Assembly (NCBI GenBank): GCA_018433975.1
Contig: JAHDQE010000048.1
Location: 1 to 64,000, forward strand
DNA length: 64,000 bases
DNA from: Ornatilinea sp.
GTDB taxonomy: Bacteria; Chloroflexota; Anaerolineae; Anaerolineales; Anaerolineaceae
Direction of reading: 5' to 3'
The position numbers and the translations under genes were made by a program. The notes beneath the pieces were generated by a model. That model saw nothing but the letters and a program-made list of their open reading frames with translations. It was not told the DNA's origin and ran no database searches. Positions 28,171-36,643 of this stretch are shown one piece after another. Within the stretch, counting starts at the first letter, position 1; every line of letters starts with the position of its first letter.

Positions 28171-28797
28171 ATGTCCAATGTATTTGTTTCCCAACACCCT
28201 CTGGTAGCTCACAAATTATCCGTCCTGCGGGACGTTAACACCAACCCCCAGAAATTCCGCGAGCTGGTCCGCGAACTGGGCGCGTTATTAACGTACGAAG
28301 CCACGCTGGATCTTGCCTTACGCCCCATTGAAGTCCAGACGCCCATGACGAAGACCGGGGGAAAACACCTGGCGGATACCGTCGGATTGGTTCCGATTTT
28401 GCGGGCCGGTTTAGGCATGGTCGAGGGCGTTTGGGAATTGATGCCTTCATCCCAGGTCTGGCATATCGGCCTGTATCGGGACGAAGACACCCTCAAGCCG
28501 GTCGAATATTACAATAAACTTCCACTGGACCCCACCGTATCCATCTGTCTGATATTAGACCCCATGCTGGCAACCGGTGGTTCTGCCGTAGCCACCATCG
28601 ACATTCTAAAACGATGGGGTGCTCGCAAAATCAAATTTGTTGGCCTGATCGGTGCGCCGGAAGGAATTGCGCTTGTCCAGCAGCACCATCCCGATGTTCC
28701 CATTCACCTGGCTGCCATTGACGACCACCTCAACGAAAATGGATACATCGTTCCCGGCCTCGGAGATGCCGGAGACCGGCAGTTTGGAACTGCGTAG
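28171..28797 (+). CDS. upp: Uracil phosphoribosyltransferase
   Basis: Salvages uracil with PRPP to UMP. A 208-residue protein with the uracil-loop region and the PRPP-binding motif [13 protein letters not shown]. Further markers are [13 protein letters not shown] near residue 75 and the ending [17 protein letters not shown]. The start is the ATG at 28171 with GGAGTG upstream; an ATG four codons earlier is too close to that site. It is a single gene, convergent with moaA, sharing a bidirectional terminator. Confidence 0.97.
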   Translation: MSNVFVSQHPLVAHKLSVLRDVNTNPQKFRELVRELGALLTYEATLDLALRPIEVQTPMTKTGGKHLADTVGLVPILRAGLGMVEGVWELMPSSQVWHIGLYRDEDTLKPVEYYNKLPLDPTVSICLILDPMLATGGSAVATIDILKRWGARKIKFVGLIGAPEGIALVQQHHPDVPIHLAAIDDHLNENGYIVPGLGDAGDRQFGTA

Positions 28798-28826
28798 CCT
28801 GGCGAAAAATTTTCCCGAGAATATAA

Positions 28827-28866
28827 AAAGGCCAGCAACCTCAAAAAGGTGCTGGCCTTTAGTTTT
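28827..28866. terminator. Bidirectional terminator between upp and moaA
   Basis: AAAGGCCAGC (28827-28836) / GCTGGCCTTT (28851-28860) with an inner ACC/GGT pair. T-rich tails occur in both directions. Confidence 0.88.
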
Positions 28867-28875
28867 AAGAGTAAT

Positions 28876-29883
28876 TTATCCGCCAATCTCAAGCATACAT
28901 CGTTGGTGCGGCAGATGGTTCTCCGCCAATTCGTGCCTGCCGGGTTTAAGGTCAAGCGCCTTTCGCAGGTATGGAAGGACCGGTTCTCCCGCTCTTAACG
29001 CCGGTAAAACCGGCACTTCAATATCGCTCAACAAACAGGGGCGGATGTTGCCGTCCGCAGTCAAACGGAGCCGGTTGCACTCATGGCAAAAATGCTCTCC
29101 CAGCGGTGAAATAAAACCCGCTGTCCCCACTCCGCCTTCAAGCCGGAATTCACGGGCCGGGCCAAAACCAATATCCGTAGGTACCGGTTCTAATTTCAGC
29201 GGAGCCAGTGTTTCTTTCATTTCCTGAATGGAATAATACGCATTTTCAGGCGAAGGGAAGCCCGGGCCCCAGGGCACTTGATTGTTCACCGGCATTAATT
29301 CAATAAAGCGGATGCGCCAGGGATGTTCCAGGCTCAGGCTGGCAAGGTCCACCAGTTCATCCGTATTGATGCCGCGAATCACCACCGTATTCAACTTGAT
29401 CGGCGCCAGGCCGGATTTCTCCGCCGCCAGGATGCCTCTCCATACTTTTTCAAAATTCCCAAAGCGGGTAATCTTATTGAATTTTTCAGGCTTCAGAGTA
29501 TCCAGACTGATATTAACCCGGTTCAGGCCCGCGGCAGCCAGCGGCGCTGCCATCTCTTCCAGCAGCATGGCATTGGTGGTCATACTGATATCTTTAATGT
29601 TGGGGATACCGGCGATCATTTCAATCAAACGCGGGACATCTTTGCGGACCAGCGGTTCTCCACCGGTCAGACGAACCGCGCGGACCCCATGATCGGCTGC
29701 CACCCGGATTACCTCTGCGATTTCCTCGTAGCGCATGATCTGTTCGTGGTGGCGGTAATCCACGCCCTCTTCGGGCATACAATACACACACCGCAGGTTG
29801 CAGCGGTCGGTGAGCGAAACCCTCAAATAAATAATTTCACGACCGAATTGGTCCTTGAGATTCCCCTGCTCATTGATATCCAC
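28876..29883 (-). CDS. moaA: GTP 3',8-cyclase MoaA
   Basis: Radical SAM enzyme for the first step of molybdenum cofactor synthesis. The 335-residue protein has the N-terminal cluster motif CNLRCVYCMP, the SAM-binding RLTGGEPLVRKD, and the C-terminal cluster Cys residues in HFCHECNRLRL and RPCLLS. It ends in Gly-Gly (EIGG), the essential C-terminal tail of the family. The start is set at the GTG at 29883 with GGAG 6-7 nt upstream; a TTG 12 nt earlier overlaps that site. A MoeB/ThiF-like gene diverges from the same intergenic region. Confidence 0.96.
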   Translation of the reverse strand: MDINEQGNLKDQFGREIIYLRVSLTDRCNLRCVYCMPEEGVDYRHHEQIMRYEEIAEVIRVAADHGVRAVRLTGGEPLVRKDVPRLIEMIAGIPNIKDISMTTNAMLLEEMAAPLAAAGLNRVNISLDTLKPEKFNKITRFGNFEKVWRGILAAEKSGLAPIKLNTVVIRGINTDELVDLASLSLEHPWRIRFIELMPVNNQVPWGPGFPSPENAYYSIQEMKETLAPLKLEPVPTDIGFGPAREFRLEGGVGTAGFISPLGEHFCHECNRLRLTADGNIRPCLLSDIEVPVLPALRAGEPVLPYLRKALDLKPGRHELAENHLPHQRCMLEIGG

Positions 29884-29976
29884 GTGTAACTCCAAACAAT
29901 AAATTTCCCAATAGAACGTCTCTTTGGCATTGTGATTGTACCACCATCGCCAAAAATTCCAACATTAACCGGAACA

Positions 29977-30004
29977 ATTGTATCGGATATCCGGATAAAT
30001 ACAA
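29977..30004 (-). promoter_or_regulatory. Probable moaA promoter with palindrome in the spacer
   Basis: Minus strand TTGTAT (30004-29999), 16-bp spacer, TACAAT (29982-29977). The spacer holds the 10-bp palindrome CGGATATCCG (29984-29993), a possible operator. The rest of the 400-bp gap up to 30298 is AT-rich. It holds one imperfect dyad around 30167-30197 (ATTAAT arms), and nothing else was recognised. Confidence 0.5.
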
Positions 30005-30298
30005 AAAGCACTTTTTCCGAGCCCAATTGCAAAAAAAATTATCTTTTTAACTGCTAAGTGACCAATTCAATCAGACAATTTATTGGTTTTGAGCATGTAC
30101 TGTCAATAGAGTTCTTTGTAAAACAACTTAAGATCAACACATTTTTATGCTTTTTAAGGGGCAAAAATTAATGCTGCAAATGCCCTGCAATATTAATTTT
30201 TAATAAGAAAACTGCTTTCGGCTTGATACAAAACGCTCTGGAATATCCCTTTTGGAGTATGATTGGAAATACGGCCTCAGGGCCGGGAGGAGAATGAT

Positions 30299-31066
30299 AT
30301 GCTTCCCGAATTGACTTCACAAGAAATGCAGCGCTACTCAAGGCATCTGATTTTGCCGGACCTGGGTCTGCGGGGCCAGCAAAAGCTCAAAGCTTCATCC
30401 GTTCTGGTTGTGGGGATAGGCGGTCTGGGTTCTGCTGTTGCCCTGTATCTGGCAGCTTCCGGGATAGGACATCTCGGGATTGTAGACCAGGATGTGGTAG
30501 ATTTTTCCAATCTCCAGCGCCAGGTTATCCATAATACCAATAAGGTCGGGACGCCCAAGGTGCTTTCCGCCCGTCAGCGTATGCTGGATATCAATCCCGA
30601 GATTCGGATTACAACCTATCAGGAACGGTTCACCCAGGAGAATGCCATGCGCATCTCCAAAGATTATGACATTCTGATAGATGGAACGGACAACTTTGCA
30701 GCACGTTATCTTCTCAATGATGTCGCCGTTTTGACCGGGAAACCTTACGTGTTTGGTGCAATCGGTAACTATGAAGGTCAGGCCAGCGTTTTTAATGCGG
30801 ACAATGGCCCGTGCTATCGCTGCGTATTCCCCAACCTCCCGCCATCCGAAAAACCCCCTCCGCTCGGCGTTTTGGCCCCTCTTCCGGGGACCATTGGGAC
30901 TATTGAAGCCACTGAAGCGATCAAACTGATTACCAGAGTCGGTACTCCCCTGATCGGACGGTTGTTGCTTTACGACGCCTTAGAAATGACTTTTCAGGTG
31001 GTCGGCATCCACAAAAATCCCCATTGCAAAATTTGTGGAGAAAACCCCAAAATCACTTCCATATAA
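30299..31066 (+). CDS. HesA/MoeB/ThiF family E1-like adenylyltransferase
   Basis: A 255-residue E1-like enzyme that would adenylate the C-terminal Gly-Gly of a ubiquitin-like sulfur carrier such as MoaD or ThiS. The nucleotide-binding motif VLVVGIGGLGSAVALYLAAS is present. The acidic and Arg residues lie in IVDQDVVDFSNLQRQVIH, and ILIDGTDNFAARYLLND follows. The structural zinc Cys pairs are CYRC and CKIC. No rhodanese domain is attached. GGGAGGAG lies 6 nt before the ATG at 30299. The divergent moaA suggests molybdopterin synthesis, but thiamine synthesis cannot be excluded. Confidence 0.88.
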   Translation: MLPELTSQEMQRYSRHLILPDLGLRGQQKLKASSVLVVGIGGLGSAVALYLAASGIGHLGIVDQDVVDFSNLQRQVIHNTNKVGTPKVLSARQRMLDINPEIRITTYQERFTQENAMRISKDYDILIDGTDNFAARYLLNDVAVLTGKPYVFGAIGNYEGQASVFNADNGPCYRCVFPNLPPSEKPPPLGVLAPLPGTIGTIEATEAIKLITRVGTPLIGRLLLYDALEMTFQVVGIHKNPHCKICGENPKITSI

Positions 31067-31098
31067 AAAACTCTTTTGTAGAAAGGTTAAATAACACG

Positions 31099-31956
31099 AT
31101 GCAAAGGAACCCATTAACAAAACATTGGAAAGTTATCCTCTTGGGATTCATTTTACTGGGGTCCACTGCCTGTTCAATTCCCGGCCTTGCCGCCTCAAGC
31201 CCAACAGCCGTCCCGGACGTTGAAACGGCAGCCACTGAGACAGCGTCCCCCGTTCCATCTGCGACCATTGCACCCCCAACGGAAACCCCCGAATCTAATC
31301 CGGTTCTGGTGCTGAGCTCAAAAGAAATTAATAAGGAAGTTGAAGACCCTAAATATCTCCTGCAAATCTCATACCCGTTTATAGAAAATGGGGGAGAAAA
31401 TGGAGAAGTCTTCAATCAGGCCATACAGGCCCAAATAGATACTCAGATTAGCCAGTTCATCCAATCAGCTCAAGAAGTTGAAGATTGGCGTAAAGAGACT
31501 CTGCCGGAAGCTGAAAATAGTCTGTACATCAGTTATACTACTACCAACTCTTCCCATGACCTGGTCAGTATCAAATTTGACGTTTCCGTTTATACCGCAG
31601 GAGCTGCACACCCTAACCCTTACTCAATCGTGTACAATTTCGATCTTTCCACAGGGAAGCAGCTTTCAATGGAAGATTTATTCCTGCTCGGATCGGACTA
31701 TCTGCGGAAAATCTCCGACTACTGCATCAACGAGCTTCAAAATAACGAATATGTCTTCCCGGACTTCCAACAATATGCCCAACCCACTGCCGATAATTAC
31801 CGTAATTGGAATATCCAGCAAGGCGGCATTTTGATTACTTTTGATGTCTATCAGGTTGCGCCTTACGTGGCCGGTCCGCAGTTGGTTGAGGTCCCTTATG
31901 AAGTTCTGAGAGATCAGATTGGCCCCGAGAGCCCTTTAAACGCATTTCTTAATTAA
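31099..31956 (+). CDS. Lipoprotein with DUF4163/DUF3298 domains
   Basis: A 285-residue surface lipoprotein. The signal peptide ends in a lipobox (LLGSTAC). A Thr/Pro/Ala-rich linker (about 30-70) leads to a folded region. That region resembles the PdaC-type DUF4163 domain (YLLQISYPFIENGG, FNQAIQAQIDTQI) and the DUF3298 C-terminal domain (AHPNPYSIVYNFDLSTGK, LSMEDLFLLGSDYL, ITFDVYQVAPYVAGP). In related proteins these domains flank carbohydrate- or peptidoglycan-active modules, but none is present here. GAAAGG lies 12 nt before the ATG. It follows the MoeB-like gene by 32 bp. Confidence 0.8.
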   Translation: MQRNPLTKHWKVILLGFILLGSTACSIPGLAASSPTAVPDVETAATETASPVPSATIAPPTETPESNPVLVLSSKEINKEVEDPKYLLQISYPFIENGGENGEVFNQAIQAQIDTQISQFIQSAQEVEDWRKETLPEAENSLYISYTTTNSSHDLVSIKFDVSVYTAGAAHPNPYSIVYNFDLSTGKQLSMEDLFLLGSDYLRKISDYCINELQNNEYVFPDFQQYAQPTADNYRNWNIQQGGILITFDVYQVAPYVAGPQLVEVPYEVLRDQIGPESPLNAFLN

Positions 31957-31968
31957 CGGTAGGTTTTA

Positions 31969-32808
31969 ATGACGGAGCACACCTTACTTGCAGTTCTTGC
32001 CCATCCGGATGACGAAACTTTTGGGATCGGCGGGACTCTGGCACTGTACGCCTCAAAAGGCGTAGCAATCCATCTGGTTTGTACCACCAATGGCGATGCC
32101 GGAGATATGCCCGCCGGATTACTGGAGGGCTTCAAGTCCATTGCAGAGCGCAGACAGCATGAACTGCATTGTGCGGCAGAAGCGCTTGGGCTGGCTGGCG
32201 TGCATTTGCTCGGTTATCGTGATTCGGGTATGGCCGGAACACCGGACAACCTGCACCCCGGCGCCCTGATCAACGCTCCGCTGGACGAAGTGACCCGGAA
32301 AATTGCGCATCTCATCCGCCAGCTTCAACCCCAGGTCGTCATCACGCATGATCCCATTGGCGGGTATAAACATCCCGACCATATTACAACTCACCAGGCC
32401 GCGACCGCCGCTTTTTTCGCCGCCTCCGATCCTCAATTTGTCGATGAGCTGCCCCCTTTCGCTCCGCAAAAATTGTTCTTTCATTCCATCTCCAAAACCT
32501 ATCTGCGGCTTTCCGTCCAACTGATGCGCATCATTGGAAGGGATCCGCGAAAATATGGGCGCAACCACGATATCGATCTGCTGTCACTGACCGAAATAAA
32601 CTTCCCGACTCACGCCGCAATTAATTATCGGTCGGTCACAAAGGTGCGGGACCATGCCAGTGCCTGCCATATCAGCCAGGGAGGGGCAACACAGAGCCTT
32701 AACAGAAAGTTGATGAAGTGGCTCTCCCCCAAAGAAACTTTTATGCAGGCATACCCCACACCCCAGGAAGGGAAAATTTCGACTGATCTTTTTGAAAACA
32801 TTCCCTGA
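31969..32808 (+). CDS. PIG-L/LmbE family deacetylase
   Basis: A 279-residue zinc-dependent N-acetylglucosaminyl deacetylase-like enzyme. The zinc site is the canonical AHPDDETFGIGG near the N-terminus plus the His of YKHPDHITTHQA. GDAGDMPAG and LGYRDSGMAG are also family-typical. Substrates in the family include GlcNAc conjugates of low-molecular-weight thiols and glycolipids, and this one cannot be assigned. It lies 12 bp after the lipoprotein gene and shares a terminator with the convergent ECF transporter operon. Confidence 0.92.
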   Translation: MTEHTLLAVLAHPDDETFGIGGTLALYASKGVAIHLVCTTNGDAGDMPAGLLEGFKSIAERRQHELHCAAEALGLAGVHLLGYRDSGMAGTPDNLHPGALINAPLDEVTRKIAHLIRQLQPQVVITHDPIGGYKHPDHITTHQAATAAFFAASDPQFVDELPPFAPQKLFFHSISKTYLRLSVQLMRIIGRDPRKYGRNHDIDLLSLTEINFPTHAAINYRSVTKVRDHASACHISQGGATQSLNRKLMKWLSPKETFMQAYPTPQEGKISTDLFENIP

Positions 32809-32831
32809 AAATACAGTCCTGCTGTCAGGAA

Positions 32832-32872
32832 ACATAAAGACCGGACCACTTGAACAGGTCCGGTCTTTATGT
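32832..32872. terminator. Bidirectional terminator
   Basis: 16-bp perfect stem ACATAAAGACCGGACC (32832-32847) / GGTCCGGTCTTTATGT (32857-32872) between the convergent PIG-L and CbiO genes. Confidence 0.85.
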
Positions 32873-32906
32873 TGAATACCGTATCTTCCTCAACTCATTT
32901 CAGGAG

Positions 32907-33611
32907 TTACAACAGCCCATTCTCATAAAGCAAGGCCTCATCGGAAAGGATCTCCATACTGGGGCCGTCTGCTGCGATTTTCCCCTGGTTCATAAGGATC
33001 GTCCGAGGCGTCAGCGTTTTGACCATATCCAGATCGTGCGTGGCAATCAGCATGGTTTGCGGTAGCTCCTGCAGCAGTTCAATCAATTCCCGCCGCGCGC
33101 GGGGGTCTAATCCCGCGGTAGGTTCATCCAACATCAGGATCTGTGGACGCATGGATAACACGGTCGCAATCGCGATCCGCTTTTTCTCACCGCTGCTCAG
33201 GTGATAGGGATTGCGGTTTTTATACGCAATCATATGCACAGCATTCAAAGCTTCATCCACTCGCTGCTCAATGACATCTTTCTCCAGACCCTGATAGATC
33301 GGTCCGTAAGCCACGTCCTCAAAAACCGTGGATGAAAAGAGCTGGTCATCCGGATTTTGGAAAACAACCCCCACCATCACCCGGACCTCTCCCAGGGTTT
33401 TCTTCTCTACTTCCAGGTCGTTAACCACCACACTTCCATCCCCCAGGAAAATCCCGTTGAGGTGCAGCAGCAGTGTGGATTTTCCCGCCCCGTTGGCCCC
33501 CACCAGGGCAATTTTTTCCCCCGGCGTGGCACTGAAAGAAACGTTGCAGAGCGCCTGGTGTCCATCCGGATAAGCGAATGAGAGGTTATCAATAACAATA
33601 ATTGGATCCAA
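32907..33611 (-). CDS. cbiO: Cobalt/nickel ECF transporter ATPase (CbiO/NikO)
   Basis: A 234-residue ECF-type ATPase. Walker A is GANGAGKSTL, the Q-loop is VFQNPDDQLFSSTVFEDVAYG (the ECF hallmark), the signature is LSSGEKKRI, Walker B is ILMLDEPTAGLD and the H-loop ATHDLDMV. The start is set at the TTG at 33611, 2 bp after the cbiQ stop and 5 nt after GGAGGG; an ATG at 33644 would overlap cbiQ and lacks a site. It energises the CbiMQ complex. Confidence 0.93.
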   Translation of the reverse strand: MDPIIVIDNLSFAYPDGHQALCNVSFSATPGEKIALVGANGAGKSTLLLHLNGIFLGDGSVVVNDLEVEKKTLGEVRVMVGVVFQNPDDQLFSSTVFEDVAYGPIYQGLEKDVIEQRVDEALNAVHMIAYKNRNPYHLSSGEKKRIAIATVLSMRPQILMLDEPTAGLDPRARRELIELLQELPQTMLIATHDLDMVKTLTPRTILMNQGKIAADGPSMEILSDEALLYENGLL

Positions 33612-33613
33612 CT

Positions 33614-34405
33614 TTACCCTCCGGTCAACAGGCCGATTACCCATAAAAGGGTCAGCAGAAATAGACTCAAGACCAGTACTACCCAATCTTTTTGCGTCAG
33701 GGAGCCCGGAGCATATCCAACCGGTTCCCCATTATATCCCCTGGATTGCATCGCCTGGTAAACACGGTCACTCCGTTCAAGGGAGCGCAGCAGCAGACTG
33801 CCTGCCATTCCGCCTGTTACTTTAGAACGCCATAACAACGTACCGCCGTTATGCTGCTTTCCGGATAAGACCGGGCTGCGGCTGGCACGCGCCCGCAGCA
33901 TACGGCTGGCTTCCTCACGGATCACAAATAAATAACGCCACATCAACCCGATAATTTCCACAAATTGGTCCGGCATTTTGAGTTGCTTAAACGCCAGCAG
34001 CAAATCGGGGAAGCGGGTCGTCATGGTTAACAATACAGCCGCCTGCACCGAAATCCAGGATTTGATCAGGATGCTCGCAAACCTTCCAAAACCTTCCGGG
34101 CTGAACGGCACCTGAATTGCCGGGGTTATCTGCAGTACGCTGTAAGGCGGTGGGCCTGTAAAGATCAATGGAAAGGCCGCCAGAGTGAATGGAATTACCA
34201 ATAAAGATCGTTTCAACACGATACCAACCGGCAGCCGTGAAAGCAGCACCAGGGAAAGGATCAGAGTCCAGAATAAAATATAAGCCGGCCAGGCATGGGA
34301 AGCTGTCAGGTTCAACACCAGGACAAAACAAAGGGTGAAGAGAACCTTCACCCTTGCATCGGACTTATGAATCGGGCTGCTTTTTTGTACAAATAAATCC
34401 TGCAA
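33614..34405 (-). CDS. cbiQ: ECF transporter transmembrane protein CbiQ/NikQ
   Basis: A 263-residue transmembrane coupling subunit with about six hydrophobic segments. The two ECF T-component coupling motifs are visible as the Ala-Arg-Gly-like ARASRSP (about 185) and YQAMQSRGYNGE (about 225), which contact the ATPase. The start is the TTG at 34405, with AGAGG 7 nt upstream inside the end of cbiM. Longer readings overlap cbiM and are not membrane-protein-like. It is the middle gene of cbiM-cbiQ-cbiO. Confidence 0.92.
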   Translation of the reverse strand: MQDLFVQKSSPIHKSDARVKVLFTLCFVLVLNLTASHAWPAYILFWTLILSLVLLSRLPVGIVLKRSLLVIPFTLAAFPLIFTGPPPYSVLQITPAIQVPFSPEGFGRFASILIKSWISVQAAVLLTMTTRFPDLLLAFKQLKMPDQFVEIIGLMWRYLFVIREEASRMLRARASRSPVLSGKQHNGGTLLWRSKVTGGMAGSLLLRSLERSDRVYQAMQSRGYNGEPVGYAPGSLTQKDWVVLVLSLFLLTLLWVIGLLTGG

Positions 34406-34409
34406 ATTC

Positions 34410-35387
34410 TTACCTCTGTACGTCCTCCCGCACCAATTCGCGCTGTTCGGCGCGCCCCACACCGTAAGCTACCCCAAACACGACGATGATGCCCAGAATA
34501 CCTGCGGCGATGGTTGCTGCGGCCGGGTTTTGCATACCCGGTATGGCATAGTCGGGAACAATATTATACAATGCATCCTGGGCTGCCTCAAGAAATTGGT
34601 GCTGTTCTGCCACCCATTCCAGGCCGTCCGGATGGCTGGAAGCCAGGGGAGAAAGGATCACAAGGATCAATGAAATCAAGCCGCCCCCAATCAAAATAGC
34701 TTTCTCTCCGCCCGGGTTAGCCTTATCCAGTGTGAGCAGATCTTTACGGGTCGCTCGAAGGAACGCCAGCGCCCCAACGGTGATCAGACCCTCGCCGATT
34801 CCGATCACGGCATGGATCGAGGCCATGGCCGGCAGGGCAATATTCGCAGGCGAAGTGCCGGATACCGCCAGTTGAAGCCCGCAGGACAATGAAGCAATAA
34901 AGATCGACGCCCATGCGGATAAAAATCCCGCCACATAAATTCCCCAGGATTGTTTACTGAGCAGTCCTTTCAACAATTTGTAAACGGCATAAGAAACAAA
35001 GACTCCCACAATTGCCATATTGAAAATATTTGCTCCCAACACCAAAAGGCCGCCATCCTGGAACAGCAGGGCCTGAACGGAAACGACTGAGGTCATCACC
35101 AGAATTGCGGGCCAGGGGCCAAGCAAAATCATGGCAATGGCAGCGCCTACCAGATGCCCTGAGGTGCCCCCCGACACACTGAAGTTGAGCATCTGCCCGG
35201 CAAAAATAGCGGCTGCCAGGATTCCCATCAGCGGGACTTCTCGCTCGCCAAGTTGTCCACTGGTCTTACGCAAAGCAATCGCAATTACAACCAGAGAAAT
35301 GATCCAGAACACGACAGACACGATAACCGAAAGGAAACCATCTGGAATGTGCATTGCTTCCGGCGAAAAAATTTGTGAAGAATACAT
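34410..35387 (-). CDS. cbiM: Co/Ni ECF substrate-binding protein CbiM with fused PDGLE (CbiN/NikN-like) region
   Basis: A 325-residue membrane protein. The metal-binding MHIPDGF motif (about residues 12-18) is followed by six or seven transmembrane segments (GGTSGHLVGA, DGGLLVLGANIFNMA, ASIHAVIGIGEGLIT). From about residue 215 a PDGLE-type extension follows: LASSHPDGLEWVAEQ, then one more transmembrane helix. CbiM and the small CbiN/NikN subunit thus appear fused. The start is the ATG at 35387 with AAGGAG upstream, which places 11 residues ahead of the MHIPDG Met; in studied homologues that Met-His is at the mature N-terminus. The dyad operator upstream points to metal-responsive repression. 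Confidence 0.93.
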   Translation of the reverse strand: MYSSQIFSPEAMHIPDGFLSVIVSVVFWIISLVVIAIALRKTSGQLGEREVPLMGILAAAIFAGQMLNFSVSGGTSGHLVGAAIAMILLGPWPAILVMTSVVSVQALLFQDGGLLVLGANIFNMAIVGVFVSYAVYKLLKGLLSKQSWGIYVAGFLSAWASIFIASLSCGLQLAVSGTSPANIALPAMASIHAVIGIGEGLITVGALAFLRATRKDLLTLDKANPGGEKAILIGGGLISLILVILSPLASSHPDGLEWVAEQHQFLEAAQDALYNIVPDYAIPGMQNPAAATIAAGILGIIVVFGVAYGVGRAEQRELVREDVQR

Positions 35388-35408
35388 AAAAATCTCCTTG
35401 TTTACAGC

Positions 35409-35477
35409 TTGCAACAAATTTTTCGAACATGTGAATTATAGCACAATTAGACGTTGTTGCAACAGATTGCAACAACG
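35409..35477 (-). promoter_or_regulatory. cbiMQO promoter with TTGCAA dyad operator
   Basis: Minus-strand promoter: -35 TTGCAA (35462-35457), 16-bp spacer, -10 TATAAT (35440-35435). The -35 box lies inside the perfect dyad CGTTGTTGCAA (35452-35462) / TTGCAACAACG (35467-35477). A further TTGCAACAA half-site lies at 35409-35417. TTGCAA-N4-TTGCAA resembles the reported box of the nickel-responsive Fur-family regulator Nur (TTGCAA-N5-TTGCAA), which suggests repression by nickel. Confidence 0.7.
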
Positions 35478-35483
35478 AGTTTT

Positions 35484-35627
35484 TATAATAAAATGGGTCC
35501 TCCCAGAGGATTCGCAAAGTGAATCGGGCCGGTCCCCTTCATGACTCGGATTAAATAAGGCTATGTCACAACATAAAGTTGATAATATTAGTTTTTAATA
35601 GGAGAGTGAAGCACTCTCCTATTTTTT
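35484..35627 (+). other. Possible divergent small transcript ending in a terminator
   Basis: A TATAAT box at 35484-35489 points away from cbiM. About 110 nt later there is a 12-bp perfect hairpin AATAGGAGAGTG (35597-35608) / CACTCTCCTATT (35612-35623) with a T tail on the plus strand. No plus-strand gene of any size lies between them; an inner hairpin GATTC/GAATC occurs around 35509-35525. The -35 box is poor. This may be a small RNA or only an orphan terminator. Confidence 0.3.
35597..35627 (+). terminator. Orphan plus-strand terminator
   Basis: 12-bp perfect stem with a 3-nt loop and TTTTTTC tail. No plus-strand gene is visible upstream of it. Confidence 0.7.
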
Positions 35628-35705
35628 CATCGACAGATTGAAGTTTATCTTTCACACAAAATTAGGATTTAACGGCAATCCCCTCATCTTAATAAACTTT
35701 TGGGG

Positions 35706-36215
35706 TTATTTTCTATTTCGTGTCAGAATAATCCCAACAATTGACCCAATAAAAACAAACGGTGCTGCTCTTGCAAAAACCCACTCAAATGCATGGAGTC
35801 CAACTCCAATAACTGCAGTTTCAGGGTCGCTATAATCCCAGTTTAAATAAGCACTATTTGATTTGATTAAAATCGCAATAATTAATACTGTCACAGCACA
35901 TAATATAATAAAAAACCAATGTAACAATTTTCGTCTTGTTGCTTTACTTTGCGCAAGCTGCAAGTTGACAACTTCTAACTTTTCACCAATCACTTTTAAG
36001 CTATCAGCTTCCTGCTCAGGAACAGATTCACCAAGTAATATATGTACTGGAGTTTCAAGCGCTTCTGAAATAAAAATCAGCATATCCGAGTCGGGAACCG
36101 ATAGTCCCCTTTCCCACTTTGATATGGTTTGACGAACCACATTTAACTTAATAGCAAGTTCATCCTGTGAAAGTCCCTTTGATTTTCTGGCATTTTTAAT
36201 ATTTTCGTTTAGCAT
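35706..36215 (-). CDS. XRE-family regulator with C-terminal membrane helices
   Basis: A 169-residue protein. Residues 1-60 form a helix-turn-helix of the Cro/CI type (SKGLSQDELAIKLNVVRQTISKWERG). A short linker leads to two hydrophobic segments (LLHWFFIILCAVTVLIIAIL and PFVFIGSIVGIILT), so the regulator is membrane-tethered. This architecture is common in Firmicutes. Base composition is distinctly AT-richer than the neighbours, and a decayed transposase lies 350 bp upstream, which together suggest acquisition by transfer. No target operon is visible. Confidence 0.88.
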   Translation of the reverse strand: MLNENIKNARKSKGLSQDELAIKLNVVRQTISKWERGLSVPDSDMLIFISEALETPVHILLGESVPEQEADSLKVIGEKLEVVNLQLAQSKATRRKLLHWFFIILCAVTVLIIAILIKSNSAYLNWDYSDPETAVIGVGLHAFEWVFARAAPFVFIGSIVGIILTRNRK

Positions 36216-36419
36216 TTCATATGCTCCTTTCTAGTTTGATACCACTACTATATGAAGAGCGCCCCGTTGCTACAAGCAACGCATTTTAACATTTCAATCT
36301 TACCCCCCATTATCCTCTGGTAAATGTTATTAAAAACGCAAATTCATGACTATGACAACTGCGAATTAGTCTTTACCGCAAAATTTCAGTTCAACTGCAA
36401 TTCATCATCTCGACAAATT

Positions 36420-36643
36420 CAAGTTTATGCAACCAACGGAATCGCTGGTCTATTTGACAAATCTCTACATTTGTCTGTTTTTAATGTTGCCAACACAAAG
36501 GATAAACACGACCATTAGAAAATCTTTCTTTTGTTACAAACTCCTCAATATTCAGAGTTTTAACGAAAGTAGGACTTAAGGCTTTCTTGCTCTTTACGAC
36601 TTAATTTGTTGATAATATCCAGTGCATCTTTAATAGTAGGCAT
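36420..36643 (-). pseudogene. Decayed IS1595-type transposase, N-terminal remnant
   Basis: From an ATG at 36643 with AAGGAG 7 nt upstream, the frame reads MPTIKDALDIINKLSRKEQE and stops after 27 codons (36560). A +1 shift continues directly into EEFVTKERFSNGRVYPLCW. Together these match the opening of IS1595/ISXO2-like transposases, whose zinc ribbon normally reads RFSNGRVCPxCG. One zinc Cys is lost (VYPLC) and further stops follow, so the gene is dead. No inverted repeats or full element could be delimited. The rest of the 36216-36823 gap is AT-rich with a small CGTTGCT/AGCAACG hairpin at 36265-36281. Confidence 0.65.

Noticed and set aside
36324..36518. 64-codon plus-strand frame in the AT-rich island
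   Set aside because: No ribosome-binding site or family resemblance, and it lies antisense to the transposase relic.
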